Origin: Methanolobus sediminis
GTDB taxonomy: Archaea; Halobacteriota; Methanosarcinia; Methanosarcinales; Methanosarcinaceae
Assembly: GCF_031312595.1 (NCBI RefSeq)
Contig: NZ_CP133592.1
Coordinates: 1,054,001-1,118,000, forward strand
Reading direction: 5' to 3'
Length of the DNA: 64,000 bases
Translations under genes and position numbers: made by a program
The notes under the pieces: generated by a model
What the model was told of the DNA's origin: nothing
Seen by the model: the letters and a program-made list of their open reading frames with translations, nothing else
The model's database searches: none
Shown here: piece after piece, positions 17,791-27,171 of the stretch
Numbering within the stretch: the stretch's first letter is position 1
Layout of the letters: each line of letters opens with the position of its first letter

Positions 17791-19110
17791 ATGGTAATGG
17801 ATAAACTCGGAAATTCCCTGCAGGATGCCCTGAAGAAACTGGTTAAATCAGGGCGTATTGACGAACGTACAGTAAACGAGGTCGTCAAGGATATCCAGAG
17901 GGCTTTGCTCCAATCAGATGTCAATGTCAAACTTGTCATGCAGATGTCACAGCACATCAAAGAGCGTGCATTGAAAGAAGAAGTACCCTCCGGAATGAAC
18001 CCCAGGGAACATGTAATCAGAATAGTTTACCAGGAACTCATCAGTATCATTGGTAAAAGTACCGATATCCCACTCAAACCACAGACCATAATGATGATTG
18101 GTCTGCAGGGAAGCGGTAAAACAACCACCACATCAAAACTTGCACGTTACTTCCAGAGGAAAGGACTGAAGCCGGGCGTAGTCTGCGCTGATACATTCAG
18201 ACCTGGCGCATACCAGCAGCTAAAGACCCTCTGTACCAAACTTAATGTTGCATTCTACGGAGAAGAAGGCAACCCTGATGCAGTAGGCATTGTAGAGAGA
18301 GGTCTCAAGGAACTACATAAGAACGATGTTCTTATTGTGGACACCGCCGGTCGTCACTCACTTGAAAGCGACCTCATTACTGAGATGGAACAGATTCATG
18401 CCATGGCTAAACCTGACTACAAGCTGCTTGTGCTTGACGGTGCAATCGGTCAGCAGGCAAGCGAGCAGGCACGTGCATTCAATGATTCTATCGGAATCTC
18501 CGGTGTTGTGATCTCAAAACTCGACGGTACCGCAAAAGGTGGTGGAGCACTCTCTGCCGTTTCAGAAACAAATTCATCTATCGCATTCATTGGTGTTGGT
18601 GAGACACCGGATGACCTTGAAAGATTCGAGCCTGACAGGTTCATCTCCAGACTTCTTGGAATGGGTGACATCAAGAGTCTTATCGAAAAGGCGGAGGAAG
18701 CGCTTGGAGAAGAAGATTTCGACATGGAATCGATGCTCCGCGGTAGGTTCACTCTAAAAGACATGTACAAACAGCTTGAAAGCCTTAACAAGATGGGACC
18801 AATGAAGCAGATCATGCAGATGCTTCCACTAGGAGGAATGGGAGCAAAGATTCCCGAAGATGCATACCAGGTTACCGGAGACAAGCTGGGCCGTTACAGA
18901 GTCCTTATGGACTCAATGACAGAAGAGGAGATGCTTAATCCAAGAATTATTGGCAGTGCCCGTATCAAAAGAATTGCCAGAGGATCAGGATGCAATCCTG
19001 AAGATGTCAGAGAACTCTTAAAGTATCATAAAATGATGCAGACCGCCATGAAAGGATTCCGCGGCGGAAAATTCAATATGCAAAAAATGATGAAGAAAAT
19101 GGGAATGTGA
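17791..19110 (+). CDS. srp54: signal recognition particle 54 kDa protein
   Basis: The 439-residue SRP GTPase co-translationally targets membrane proteins. N-domain helices (residues 1-90) precede the GTPase: G1 [29 protein letters not shown]3 DTAGRH, G4 [12 protein letters not shown]. The methionine-rich M domain (from about 300) ends in [13 protein letters not shown] and binds signal peptides and 7S RNA. ATG at 17791; ATG 17797 is possible and would remove two residues. Confidence 0.97.
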   Translation: MVMDKLGNSLQDALKKLVKSGRIDERTVNEVVKDIQRALLQSDVNVKLVMQMSQHIKERALKEEVPSGMNPREHVIRIVYQELISIIGKSTDIPLKPQTIMMIGLQGSGKTTTTSKLARYFQRKGLKPGVVCADTFRPGAYQQLKTLCTKLNVAFYGEEGNPDAVGIVERGLKELHKNDVLIVDTAGRHSLESDLITEMEQIHAMAKPDYKLLVLDGAIGQQASEQARAFNDSIGISGVVISKLDGTAKGGGALSAVSETNSSIAFIGVGETPDDLERFEPDRFISRLLGMGDIKSLIEKAEEALGEEDFDMESMLRGRFTLKDMYKQLESLNKMGPMKQIMQMLPLGGMGAKIPEDAYQVTGDKLGRYRVLMDSMTEEEMLNPRIIGSARIKRIARGSGCNPEDVRELLKYHKMMQTAMKGFRGGKFNMQKMMKKMGM

Positions 19111-19128
19111 GAGCAATAGTTCTCACAT
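19105..19128 (+). terminator. hairpin at the srp54 stop
   Basis: ATGTGAGA-8 nt-TCTCACAT forms an eight-base-pair stem that includes the stop codon. TCTCACAT recurs at 19151-19158 and 19183-19190. Confidence 0.45.
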
Positions 19129-19168
19129 CAAAAATGTTAGATTAAATAATTCTCACATAGACAAATGC

Positions 19169-19185
19169 GAGACTTAGTAAGTCTC
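19169..19185 (-). terminator. hairpin at the guaA-subunit stop
   Basis: GAGACTTA-G-TAAGTCTC is a perfect inverted repeat over the stop codon of the minus-strand GMP synthase gene, in the convergent space with srp54. Confidence 0.4.
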
Positions 19186-19743
19186 ACATATCTCAAAGAA
19201 ATTCGTCAACAACTTTTCTCCTTTTTCGGTATGAGCCACTTCGGGATGCCACTGTACTCCGAATATTGGTCTTTCTTCATGCCTCATAGCCTCACATTCA
19301 CAAATGTTAGACCTTGCAAGCCGAATGAACTGCTCCGGCATTCTGACAACCTCATCTGCATGTGAAGCCCAAACGGATGTTTTTGGGCCAATTCCCTTCA
19401 GCAGATCATCTTCGTCAACTATCTCAACTTCTATATCTGCATAACCGCCGGAGCTGCCCTGACCTACTTCACCGCCAAAAGTCTTAGCGATAATCTGATG
19501 TCCAAGACAGATTCCCAGAATTGGGAGGTCAATGCTTTCCACATACTCTGAACAGATTCCTGCACGTTCCATTGTCGGACCGCCACTGAGGATCAGGCCA
19601 TCAGGCTCCTCATCGAGAATCTCCTCGACCGGAGTGGTATTGGCAACTATCTTTGTATCCATGTCCAGATCCCTTACTGAACGGTGGATAAGATGGCAGA
19701 ACTGCCCATAATTGTTGATTACAAGGATTTTTAACTCTCTCAT
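19174..19743 (-). CDS. guaA: GMP synthase glutamine amidotransferase subunit A
   Basis: The 189-residue class I glutaminase supplies ammonia for XMP amination; archaea keep it separate from the ATP-pyrophosphatase subunit. The catalytic triad is in GICLGHQ (Cys) and VQWHPEV (His, Glu), with the oxyanion block LILSGGP. I start at the ATG at 19743 ([14 protein letters not shown]), preceded by AGGGA; the frame runs 22 residues further upstream without support. The synthetase subunit is not in this window. Confidence 0.95.
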   Translation of the reverse strand: MRELKILVINNYGQFCHLIHRSVRDLDMDTKIVANTTPVEEILDEEPDGLILSGGPTMERAGICSEYVESIDLPILGICLGHQIIAKTFGGEVGQGSSGGYADIEVEIVDEDDLLKGIGPKTSVWASHADEVVRMPEQFIRLARSNICECEAMRHEERPIFGVQWHPEVAHTEKGEKLLTNFFEICETY

Positions 19744-20064
19744 ATTAGTTCCCTGATTGGTTTGTGTTAAATTATAAGTATGGAGAATATCTCCAAATAT
19801 GATCAGCATAGAATTACAATTAATGCCAGTATTATATTGGCGTTATAGTAATTAACCATATAAGAGGGTTTCATAACACAAATATGATCAATCTAATGGA
19901 AAGTCATTCAAGCAGATTTGAACTTTAGTTGTTTATAATATATAAAATCACGAATAATGTTAAGTAAAATTAAAAATAAATTAAGTAAGGGAGAGGAAAT
20001 TTCATATAAATCCTTTACATAAAAATCTCATTATTGCTTAGCAATACCGGACGAGGTTCTGAAA
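19744..20064. other. 321-base divergent intergenic region
   Basis: AT-rich region between the divergent guaA subunit and the KaiC-like gene. It contains TATA-like TTTATAATATATA at about 19932-19944 facing the KaiC-like gene. No coding frame or strong hairpin was seen. Confidence 0.5.
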
Positions 20065-21432
20065 TTGGAAACAAAATTCACAGGGATAGACGGTTTCGAT
20101 GAGATACTGGGAGGCGGAATAACTGCCTCATCTACAATATTAATAGCAGGTAACCCAGGTAGTGGAAGGACCATACTTGGAGTACAGAGCTTATGTGAAG
20201 CAGCACGTAACGGTGAAAAGGTACTTTACATCTGCATCACAACACAATCTGAAAATTCCATCAGAGAATCACTTTCAGAATATTCATTTTACGAAGAAGC
20301 TCTGAATGTACGCATATTCAATGTCAGCTCAGTTGAAAGAGACCCGCTGACAATGCTTGTTGAACTTGGAAACATAGTTAACTCCATCAAACCTGACAGG
20401 GTACTCATTGACCCGATAACACCTATTGGATTTGGTTTCCCTGAAGCTGAAAGAAGGAGGTTTATCTACTCACTTAATTCAGCCATTGTTGAATGGAATG
20501 CTATTGTATACCTTACCGGAACTATGTCAAAGTCAGACATCTGTAAATCAGTGATCAGCGATGTAGCAGACGGGATAGTTTATCTGTCCCAGGAAATACT
20601 GAGAAGAGGAAGCAAGCGCATGATCACAATACATAAGATGAACCGTCCGAACTATATTGATGGTGAGCATAGTTTTAGCATAAATACCAATGGAATTACT
20701 ATTTATCCCAGAATCACTGCACCTGTTGTAGAAGAAACAGCACAGATCAGCAGAATTAGTGCAGGCATTCCTAAATTTGATGAATTAAGCAGAGGCGGTC
20801 TTTTTGAACGATCAGCTACGTTGATAGCTGGAAATACAGGTACCGGAAAAACACTGTTTGGTCTCAGTTTCATTGTAGAAGGTGCCAAAAATGGCGAACC
20901 CGGAATAATCACTACTTTTGAAGACAGCCCCACAGAGCTGAGACGCTATGCAGCAAGTCTTGGACTTGGACTGGAAGAACTGGAAAAACAGGGATTAATA
21001 CGGATAATTTACACACCACCTTCTGAGATAAATGCATGCAAGCACACAATCGAACTCCGGAACTACATTCAGGAAATGGGAGCAAAAAGAGTACTATTGG
21101 ATGATATTTCAGGCTTTGATTATGTTTTTGACAGCCAGATAGCAAAAAGAGAGCATATTGCCAACCTGATACGGCTTTTCAAGAATATGGGCGTTACATC
21201 TATGTTCATAAGCGGCAATATGGCTGCAGGGAGTAACATACTACAATCAGAGATACCTGTATCCTCGCTTGTTGACGTGCTGATCCTTCTCAGACATATG
21301 GATATTGGGAAAGAGATCAAAAAGACCATGTCCATTCTCAAAATGCATGGTAGTGACCACGAGAAACACCTTATAAGCTACGACATAACTTCTGAGGGAA
21401 TAAGAATCGGCGAATTCCTGAAAGATATGTAA
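20065..21432 (+). CDS. KaiC/RadA-like protein with two RecA ATPase domains
   Basis: The 455-residue protein has two KaiC-type RecA folds. Domain 1 has the P-loop GNPGSGRTILG and Walker B VLIDPI; domain 2 (from about residue 230) has GNTGTGKTLFG, EDSPTELRRYA and Walker B VLLDDIS. Archaeal KaiC homologues without KaiA/KaiB act as ATP-dependent signalling regulators, some on motility. The start is TTG at 20065, eight bases after GAGG; no ATG lies nearby upstream in frame. Domain 1's GRT instead of GKT removes the usual Walker A lysine, so that domain may bind but not hydrolyse ATP (inference). Confidence 0.88.
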   Translation: METKFTGIDGFDEILGGGITASSTILIAGNPGSGRTILGVQSLCEAARNGEKVLYICITTQSENSIRESLSEYSFYEEALNVRIFNVSSVERDPLTMLVELGNIVNSIKPDRVLIDPITPIGFGFPEAERRRFIYSLNSAIVEWNAIVYLTGTMSKSDICKSVISDVADGIVYLSQEILRRGSKRMITIHKMNRPNYIDGEHSFSINTNGITIYPRITAPVVEETAQISRISAGIPKFDELSRGGLFERSATLIAGNTGTGKTLFGLSFIVEGAKNGEPGIITTFEDSPTELRRYAASLGLGLEELEKQGLIRIIYTPPSEINACKHTIELRNYIQEMGAKRVLLDDISGFDYVFDSQIAKREHIANLIRLFKNMGVTSMFISGNMAAGSNILQSEIPVSSLVDVLILLRHMDIGKEIKKTMSILKMHGSDHEKHLISYDITSEGIRIGEFLKDM

Positions 21433-21473
21433 GCTTTATTTTTTAATTCGTTTCAGCCAATCATACAAAAACT

Positions 21474-21482
21474 TTTATATAC
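21474..21482 (+). promoter_or_regulatory. TATA box of the shikimate operon
   Basis: TTTATATAC is preceded by the purine-rich CAAAAAC (BRE-like). The start of transcription is expected near 21500, so the leader would be about 90 bases. Confidence 0.5.
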
Positions 21483-21493
21483 TAAACCGTGCT

Positions 21494-21508
21494 AGTATGT
21501 CACATACT
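21494..21508. promoter_or_regulatory. palindrome at the expected transcription start of the aro operon
   Basis: AGTATGT-C-ACATACT is a perfect 15-base dyad about 12 bases downstream of the TATA box. A bound protein here would block initiation, so this is a candidate operator. Confidence 0.45.
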
Positions 21509-21527
21509 GACACAGATATTAACAACA

Positions 21528-21555
21528 CATTAATGTACTATATAATACATTAATG
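21528..21555. promoter_or_regulatory. long inverted repeat in the aro operon leader
   Basis: CATTAATGTA and TACATTAATG are perfect ten-base arms separated by eight A/T bases; a third half-like CACATTAA follows at 21556. It lies between the promoter and the first start codon and could be an operator or a leader hairpin. Confidence 0.45.
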
Positions 21556-21589
21556 CACATTAAATTGAGATCATAGAAGGCGAAAGCAA

Positions 21590-22387
21590 ATGACAGAAAT
21601 TGGCAAGAAAATCCGTATTGAAAGAATTATGCACAGAGACAGCAGGAACATGGTAATCATACCAATGGACCACGGAATATCAGACGGACCTATAAAAGGA
21701 CTCATTAACGTAGCTGATACAATCAACAAAGTTGCAGAAGGTGGAGCTGATGCAGTTCTTATGCAGAAAGGAATTGTCAACCACGGACACAGAGGATACG
21801 GTCATGACGTTGGACTTATAGTTCATATGAGCGCATCAACTATCCTTGGCCCTGACCCAAACAACAAGGTTCAGGTATGTTCTGTTGAAGAAGTCATGAA
21901 AATGGGAGCAGATGCAGTTTCTATCCATGTGAACGTCGGTTCTGAGACCGAAGCAGACCAGCTCCAGAAACTTGGAAGCGTAGCCGAGGAATGCAACTAC
22001 TGGGGAATGCCACTTCTTACAATGATGTACCCACGTGGAAAGGACATTAGCAACCCGCATGACTCCGAACTTATAGCCCATGTTGCCAGGGTTGGTGCAG
22101 AGCTTGGTGCAGATGTTGTTAAAACACTATACACCGGCAACCCGGATACATTCAAAGATGTAGTGCAGGGATGTCCAGTACCTATAGTGATTGCAGGCGG
22201 ACCAAAAACCAATACCGATGAAGAATTCCTTCAGATGATAGAGGGTGCTATGGAAGGTGGCGCAAGAGGAGTTGCAATAGGAAGGAACGTATTCCAGCAC
22301 GAGAACCCTACAAAAATTACAAAAGCAATTACAGAGATAGTGCACTACAAAAAGTCAGTTGAAGAAGCACTGGAAATGCTGAAATAA
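21590..22387 (+). CDS. 2-amino-3,7-dideoxy-D-threo-hept-6-ulosonate synthase (archaeal aroA')
   Basis: The 265-residue class I aldolase of the FbaB/ADHS family starts the archaeal DHQ route to aromatic amino acids. The Schiff-base lysine is in [10 protein letters not shown]; the N-terminus has [12 protein letters not shown], the phosphate site [14 protein letters not shown] and [14 protein letters not shown], rather than fructose-bisphosphate aldolase, is supported by the gene sitting directly before DHQ synthase II and three further shikimate genes. A close paralogue is at 37909-38700. ATG 21590 follows GAAGGCGAAAGCAA. Confidence 0.9.
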   Translation: MTEIGKKIRIERIMHRDSRNMVIIPMDHGISDGPIKGLINVADTINKVAEGGADAVLMQKGIVNHGHRGYGHDVGLIVHMSASTILGPDPNNKVQVCSVEEVMKMGADAVSIHVNVGSETEADQLQKLGSVAEECNYWGMPLLTMMYPRGKDISNPHDSELIAHVARVGAELGADVVKTLYTGNPDTFKDVVQGCPVPIVIAGGPKTNTDEEFLQMIEGAMEGGARGVAIGRNVFQHENPTKITKAITEIVHYKKSVEEALEMLK

Positions 22388-22422
22388 TAAGATCATTTTC
22401 TGTGCTTGCGGACGTGCTCATT

Positions 22423-23565
22423 ATGAATAATAAGATAATCTGGATAAAAGCCGATGAAGGCAACTGGGATGAACGCAAGGCTGTAATTACCACCGGAATG
22501 GAATCCGGCGTGGATGCAATTATGGTTGATGCTGCTGATGTTGAAAAAGTAAAAGAGCTTGGAAACGTGAAAGTAGCAGCATTCTCCTCAAACCCTGTTG
22601 AAGGGGCAGAGATTGTAGTAGTTGGAAAAGGTGGAGAAGGAGATGGAACAAAACCATTGCCACCAGACTACGCTGGTTCACTCGACATTACAACAGCCCT
22701 TCGCCTGAAAGATAAGGGACTCAAGGTTGCAGGATATGTCGTTATCCGTAACAAGGACTACGAGAACTTTGCAGCTGAAATGGGAACTGTATGTGATTAT
22801 CTTGTAACTATAGGCACAGACTGGCAGGTCATTCCACTGGAGAACCTCATTGCAGGACTTCAGAAGAAGGATGTTAAGCTCCTATCTGGCGTCCAGACAT
22901 CAGAACAGGCAAAGCTTGCATTCGAGACAATGGAACACGGTACTGATGGTGTAATGCTTGACACAAAGGACCTGAGTATGATTAAGAAGACAGCGGAAGT
23001 TGCAGAAACTGCCGGTGTCAAGAACCTCACAATCCAGACTGCAGTTGTCACAAGGGTCGAATCAATCGGCATGGGTGACAGGGTTTGTGTCGACACATGC
23101 AACCTCATGGTAAGAGGCGAAGGAATGCTTGTGGGTTCACAGGCAAACGGAATGTTCCTTGTGCACTCCGAATCAGAGGAAAGTCCATACGTTGCTTCCC
23201 GGCCATTCAGGGTCAATGCAGGTGCAGTTCACGCTTACATCAAGGTAGGAGAGAAGACACGCTACCTCTCAGAGCTTAAAGCAGGTGACCAGGTTACGAT
23301 AGTAGATGGTGACGGTAAGCAGAGAACAGGTGTTGTCGGCCGGGTCAAGATCGAGAGAAGACCACTCATTCTTGTTGAAGCAGACCTTAACGGTAAGATA
23401 ATCAAGAACATCCTGCAGAATGCAGAGACCATCAAACTCGTCACAAAGGACAAGGAACCAATAGCTGTCACAGATGTCAAGGTTGGCGATGAGATACTTG
23501 TACACTCAGAAGATATTGGTCGTCACTTCGGTATGAAGATCGAAGAGACGATCATCGAGAAATAA
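22423..23565 (+). CDS. 3-dehydroquinate synthase II (archaeal aroB')
   Basis: The 380-residue enzyme oxidatively deaminates and cyclises ADH to 3-dehydroquinate, replacing bacterial AroB. The N-terminal WIKADEGNWDERKAVITTG, the central GMGDRVCVDTCNLMVRGEGML and the C-terminal VGDEILVHSEDIGRHFG are family hallmarks. I start at the ATG at 22423; a GTG at 22402 would add seven residues that relatives lack. It is the second gene of the aro operon, 35 bases after aroA'. Confidence 0.93.
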   Translation: MNNKIIWIKADEGNWDERKAVITTGMESGVDAIMVDAADVEKVKELGNVKVAAFSSNPVEGAEIVVVGKGGEGDGTKPLPPDYAGSLDITTALRLKDKGLKVAGYVVIRNKDYENFAAEMGTVCDYLVTIGTDWQVIPLENLIAGLQKKDVKLLSGVQTSEQAKLAFETMEHGTDGVMLDTKDLSMIKKTAEVAETAGVKNLTIQTAVVTRVESIGMGDRVCVDTCNLMVRGEGMLVGSQANGMFLVHSESEESPYVASRPFRVNAGAVHAYIKVGEKTRYLSELKAGDQVTIVDGDGKQRTGVVGRVKIERRPLILVEADLNGKIIKNILQNAETIKLVTKDKEPIAVTDVKVGDEILVHSEDIGRHFGMKIEETIIEK

Positions 23566-23596
23566 TCGAGAAGAAGAGAAAGTCAGGAGCGATTCA

Positions 23597-24301
23597 ATGG
23601 TAAAGATAGGAAACTTTGACCTTGATGAAAAGCCCGCTATCGTTTCAGTGATAGACGATGACCCGGCTGAGAATGCAAAGGCTGCAAACTGGCTGGGTGC
23701 TAATGTTCTTGAACTGAGACTTGATCTTCTCAATTTTTCAGACCTTGAAGAAGCTAAGAAGACCATTGACAGAATCAAAGTGAATACAAACCTGCCTTGC
23801 ATTGCAACCAATCGTTTACAATCTGACGGTGGTAAGTGGGAAGGTTCTGAAGAAGACAGGATTAAACTTCTGATAGATATTATGCCTTTTGTGGAAGCTG
23901 TAGATATAGAGCTTAGCGCAGACGAAGACCAGCGCAACAAGGTAGTTGCAGCAGCAAAAGCAGCAGGAGTTACTGTAATTGTATCTGCTCACGATTTTGA
24001 TGCAACTCCTTCTGTTGAAATCATGAAGAAGATACTCACCAGCGCACATGAAGCAGGTGCTGATATTGCAAAACTTGCAGTCATGGCACAGTCAAAGCAG
24101 GATGTTCTGAACGTTCTTCAGGCGACTGCGGACATGAAAAAACCAGTATGCACCATTGCAATGGGCGAGATCGGCAAACATAGCCGCATTGTTGCCCCAT
24201 GCTATGGTTCACGCCTCACATACGGAGCAATCGCGCAGGCAGTCGCTCCCGGACAAATAAAGATACACGAACTTAAATCAGCTCTGGAGATTCTCTTTTG
24301 A
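23597..24301 (+). CDS. aroD: 3-dehydroquinate dehydratase (type I)
   Basis: The 234-residue type I dehydratase uses a Schiff base: lysine in ADIAKLAVMAQ and the catalytic histidine in VIVSAHDFDATP; the substrate-binding LELRLDLL motif is near residue 38. ATG 23597 follows AGGAG. The stop overlaps the TTG start of aroE (TTGA). Confidence 0.96.
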   Translation: MVKIGNFDLDEKPAIVSVIDDDPAENAKAANWLGANVLELRLDLLNFSDLEEAKKTIDRIKVNTNLPCIATNRLQSDGGKWEGSEEDRIKLLIDIMPFVEAVDIELSADEDQRNKVVAAAKAAGVTVIVSAHDFDATPSVEIMKKILTSAHEAGADIAKLAVMAQSKQDVLNVLQATADMKKPVCTIAMGEIGKHSRIVAPCYGSRLTYGAIAQAVAPGQIKIHELKSALEILF

Positions 24302-25113
24302 ACACAGTTTTCGGCGTATTCGGTGATCCTATAGCACATTCAAAATCGCCCGATATGCATAATGCAGCTTTCAGGGAACTTGGCATGGAATGCACATACC
24401 ATGCTTTCAGGGTCAGCCCTGAGAACCTGAAGGATGCACTCCTTGGAGCTAAAGCAATGGGTTTTGGCGGAGTGAACCTTACTGTTCCGCTGAAACAAGA
24501 AGCATTGAAGATTGTTGATGCTGATCCGCTGGCAGAAGGTATCGGTGCTGTGAACACTGTTGACTTCAAGGATGGAATGGTCGGCTACAATACCGACGGA
24601 CTTGGTGCTAAACGCAGCCTTGAGGAAAAAGGAGTGAAGATAAAGAACTCCAACGTACTGATAGTAGGAGCAGGTGGAGCTTCAAGGGCTATCGCATTCC
24701 AGTTTGCAAAGGATGGAGCGGACATCACCATCGCCAACAGAACCGAGGAAAAAGCTATTGAGCTTGCTGCCGGTGTGTCGGAAGTAGGTAATGCAAAAGG
24801 TAGTGGTCTTGGAAATCTGAAACAACTGATAGCTGATAACGATATACTCATCAATTGTACCACCCTCGGAATGCATCCGAAGACCGAGGGAACAATAGCA
24901 ACAGCAGAGGACATGCATCCTAATCTTACTGTATTTGACATAGTGTACAATCCTCTGGAAACCACCCTTCTGAAAGAAGCGAAGAAAGCTGGTGCTAAAG
25001 CTGTCACCGGTGAGATGATGCTTGTCTACCAGGGTGCAGAGGCATTTAAGATATGGACTGGCGTTGAGCCACCAATCGACGTTATGAAGAAAGCGGTACT
25101 GGAGGGCTTTTGA
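24298..25113 (+). CDS. aroE: shikimate dehydrogenase
   Basis: The 271-residue NADP-dependent enzyme reduces dehydroshikimate. Substrate residues lie in GDPIAHSKSPDMHN, the catalytic lysine in NLTVPLKQ and the aspartate in NTDGLGA; the Rossmann motif is VLIVGAGGASRA, with ANRTEEKA for NADP. Translation begins at TTG 24298 overlapping the aroD stop, with GGAG eight bases upstream; no other start precedes the GDPIAHS motif. Confidence 0.96.
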   Translation: MNTVFGVFGDPIAHSKSPDMHNAAFRELGMECTYHAFRVSPENLKDALLGAKAMGFGGVNLTVPLKQEALKIVDADPLAEGIGAVNTVDFKDGMVGYNTDGLGAKRSLEEKGVKIKNSNVLIVGAGGASRAIAFQFAKDGADITIANRTEEKAIELAAGVSEVGNAKGSGLGNLKQLIADNDILINCTTLGMHPKTEGTIATAEDMHPNLTVFDIVYNPLETTLLKEAKKAGAKAVTGEMMLVYQGAEAFKIWTGVEPPIDVMKKAVLEGF

Positions 25114-25115
25114 GT

Positions 25116-26429
25116 TTGAAAGTCCTTATTATAGGCGGTACCGGTGAAATGGGGCAGTGGTTCACTCCTTTTTTTAAGAACCACGGTTACGATGTTGTTG
25201 TCTGGGGCAGCAGCGGGAAAGTTGAAGTTGCTGAGCGAATGGAAGTTGAGTTTGCCAGTGATCTTGATGCTGAAATCAGCACCAGCGACATTGTTATCGT
25301 AACAGTACCCATCAATATTACCGAGAAGGTCATCAGTGAGACTGCACCCAAGATGAAGAGTGGAAGCCTGCTTATGGATTTCACTTCCCTTAAGGTAGGA
25401 CCCACTGAAGCCATGAAGAAGTATGCTCCCGATGGTGTGGAGATACTCGGTACCCATCCTATGTTTGGACCATCCATACCAAGTCTACACGGACAGATAT
25501 TCATTTTAACACCAATTAACGGCCGCTGTGAGAAATGGTTCCCCGTAATGCGCTCACTTTTTGAAGACAACGGCGCACACATCGAAATAATCACCCCCGC
25601 AGAACACGACAGATTCGTTTCCGTTGTACAGGGACTGACACACTTCGCTTACATCACCATTGGTACAACCTTTGATGCTCTTGATTTCAGTGTGAACGAA
25701 TCAAGGAGATTCATGAGCCCGGTCTACGACATCATGCTTGATTTCGTTGGCAGGATACTCGGACAGAACCCATACCTTTACGCATATATCCAGATGGAGA
25801 ACCCGGAAGTTCTCAAGGTGCATGATGCTTTCATGCAGCAGTGCAGCGAGATGTCATCCATCGTCAGGAAAAAGGATGTTGAAGCCTTCACAGCAAAGAT
25901 GAAGGAAGCAGCAGCTCATTTCGGAGACACGGCATCTGCACTCCGCAGGTCTGACAAACTCATAAATTCAAAGATTGCTGAGTTTGACAGGTTGCTTGAT
26001 TCCATAGGACAGGAAATTGGCGTAAGGCACATCTATTCAGGTGTAGTGCACACAGGAATTGTCAAGAAAGTAAGCCCAAGAGACGTAGTTATTGAATGTG
26101 GCAGCAGGATGGTACCTCTCAAAATTGAGAACATCCGCCTGTTAAGCGACGAGGAAATGCATGAGTGGAAACTCGAAAACCTCGAACATCAGTTAAGAGA
26201 TATATCTGTGCTGATTCCTGAGGGAGCTGATGAAGCTGTAATTATGGAGCTTGTTTCCTGCAATGATGATATTGTTTCAATTGAGATCATTGACAGATAT
26301 GAGGGTGTTGAAGGAACTAAACGGCTGAGTGTTACATTCCGCGTTATGATTATGGGTGATGTTGAAGCTGAGAAGGTGCATCAGGAAGTGGAGAGGCAAC
26401 TGAAGGGTATTGGTTGCTGTATAAGATAA
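25116..26429 (+). CDS. tyrA: prephenate dehydrogenase with C-terminal extension
   Basis: The N-terminal Rossmann motif (VLIIGGTGEMGQWF) and the TyrA catalytic block LGTHPMFGPS are followed by the helical dimerisation region to about residue 290. The last roughly 140 residues form an extra region, including a Lys/Val-rich strand segment (HTGIVKKVSPRDVVIECGS) and a beta-alpha-beta module (LSVTFRVMIMGDVEAEKVHQ) that resembles an ACT or FDX-ACB fold. I start at TTG 25116, nine bases after GGAGGG; a TTG at 25110 overlapping the aroE stop is alternative. It ends the aro operon and makes hydroxyphenylpyruvate for tyrosine. Confidence 0.93.
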   Translation: MKVLIIGGTGEMGQWFTPFFKNHGYDVVVWGSSGKVEVAERMEVEFASDLDAEISTSDIVIVTVPINITEKVISETAPKMKSGSLLMDFTSLKVGPTEAMKKYAPDGVEILGTHPMFGPSIPSLHGQIFILTPINGRCEKWFPVMRSLFEDNGAHIEIITPAEHDRFVSVVQGLTHFAYITIGTTFDALDFSVNESRRFMSPVYDIMLDFVGRILGQNPYLYAYIQMENPEVLKVHDAFMQQCSEMSSIVRKKDVEAFTAKMKEAAAHFGDTASALRRSDKLINSKIAEFDRLLDSIGQEIGVRHIYSGVVHTGIVKKVSPRDVVIECGSRMVPLKIENIRLLSDEEMHEWKLENLEHQLRDISVLIPEGADEAVIMELVSCNDDIVSIEIIDRYEGVEGTKRLSVTFRVMIMGDVEAEKVHQEVERQLKGIGCCIR

Positions 26430-26441
26430 AAACAAAAATCT

Positions 26442-26457
26442 GCTCTGTAGAAATCCT
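26442..26457 (+). repeat. left copy of an IS-end-like repeat flanking the TIR island
   Basis: GCTCTGTAGAAATCCT is identical over 16 bases to 27668-27683 and inverted relative to the end at 27746-27757 (TTCTACAGAGCC). It also lies within an A/T-rich imperfect dyad that may terminate the aro operon. Confidence 0.55.
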
Positions 26458-26570
26458 CTAAATTTTCTGTTTTTAGAACATGAAATCTATCTGCTATTTC
26501 TAATTGACATTTTTGTGATTTAAGACCGCCTATATGTAATAAATTGTACACGGTTATTTAAAGTAATTTA

Positions 26571-26580
26571 TTTATATAAT
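26571..26580 (+). promoter_or_regulatory. candidate TATA box for the TIR-like operon
   Basis: TTTATATAAT preceded by TAAAGTAA lies about 103 bases before the chosen start. The surrounding A/T richness makes this only a candidate. Confidence 0.35.
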
Positions 26581-26682
26581 ATAGAAAATTATGTAGTGTG
26601 GTCCATTATCAGAGAATAAAACTATTCACTATTAATGTTCAACCAACAAAAAGGTCCTATTAATCCAAAAAGAGGCAATTTA

Positions 26683-27171
26683 ATGGTAAGAAGAAGAGTG
26701 TTTTACAGTTTCCATTATCAAAATGATGTAATGAGAGTCCAACAAATACGAAATATAGGTGCTATAGAAGGTAACACACCTGCTCAACCAAATGATTGGG
26801 AGCAAATACAAAATAATTCCAATGCTATTAAAAAGTGGATTGACGACAACATGAATAATCGCTCATGTGTTGTCGTCTTAGTAGGTGAAGAAACAGCAAA
26901 TAGAAACTGGGTAAATTATGAAATACAGAAAGCTTGGAATGAAGGCAGAGGTCTTTTGGGAATTTATATTCATAATATAAACTGCCCTCGCAATGGAAAA
27001 TGTAGAAAAGGTCAAAATCCCTTTGATAAATACACTATTAATGGTAGAAGACTATCAAGCATTGTAAAATGCTATGATCCACATCCCATGAACGCGTACG
27101 GAGATATAAAGATTAATATGGGGAACCTAATTGAAGAAGCAATTCAGATAAGGAGTAACTATCGTGGCTAA
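26683..27171 (+). CDS. MTH538-type TIR-like domain protein (DUF1863; Thoeris ThsB-like)
   Basis: The 162-residue protein matches the MTH538 TIR-like pattern: RRRVFYSFHYQND, RVQQIRNIGAIEG, WIDDNMNNRSCVVVLVGEET, then NWVNYEIQKAWNEGRGLLGIYI and a CPRNGKCRKGQNPFDKYTI segment. This is the family that includes ThsB of Thoeris, which makes a cyclic ADP-ribose-type signal on phage infection. I use ATG 26683, which follows GAGG; the frame extends to 26635 without support. Codon use and composition are more AT-rich than the aro genes upstream. It overlaps the next gene by eight bases. Defence function is inference. Confidence 0.82.
   Translation: MVRRRVFYSFHYQNDVMRVQQIRNIGAIEGNTPAQPNDWEQIQNNSNAIKKWIDDNMNNRSCVVVLVGEETANRNWVNYEIQKAWNEGRGLLGIYIHNINCPRNGKCRKGQNPFDKYTINGRRLSSIVKCYDPHPMNAYGDIKINMGNLIEEAIQIRSNYRG

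Noticed and set aside
21590-22387. Fructose-bisphosphate aldolase assignment for the first aldolase gene
   Set aside because: The family alone would permit it, but direct linkage to 3-dehydroquinate synthase II and aroD-aroE-tyrA favours ADH synthase.
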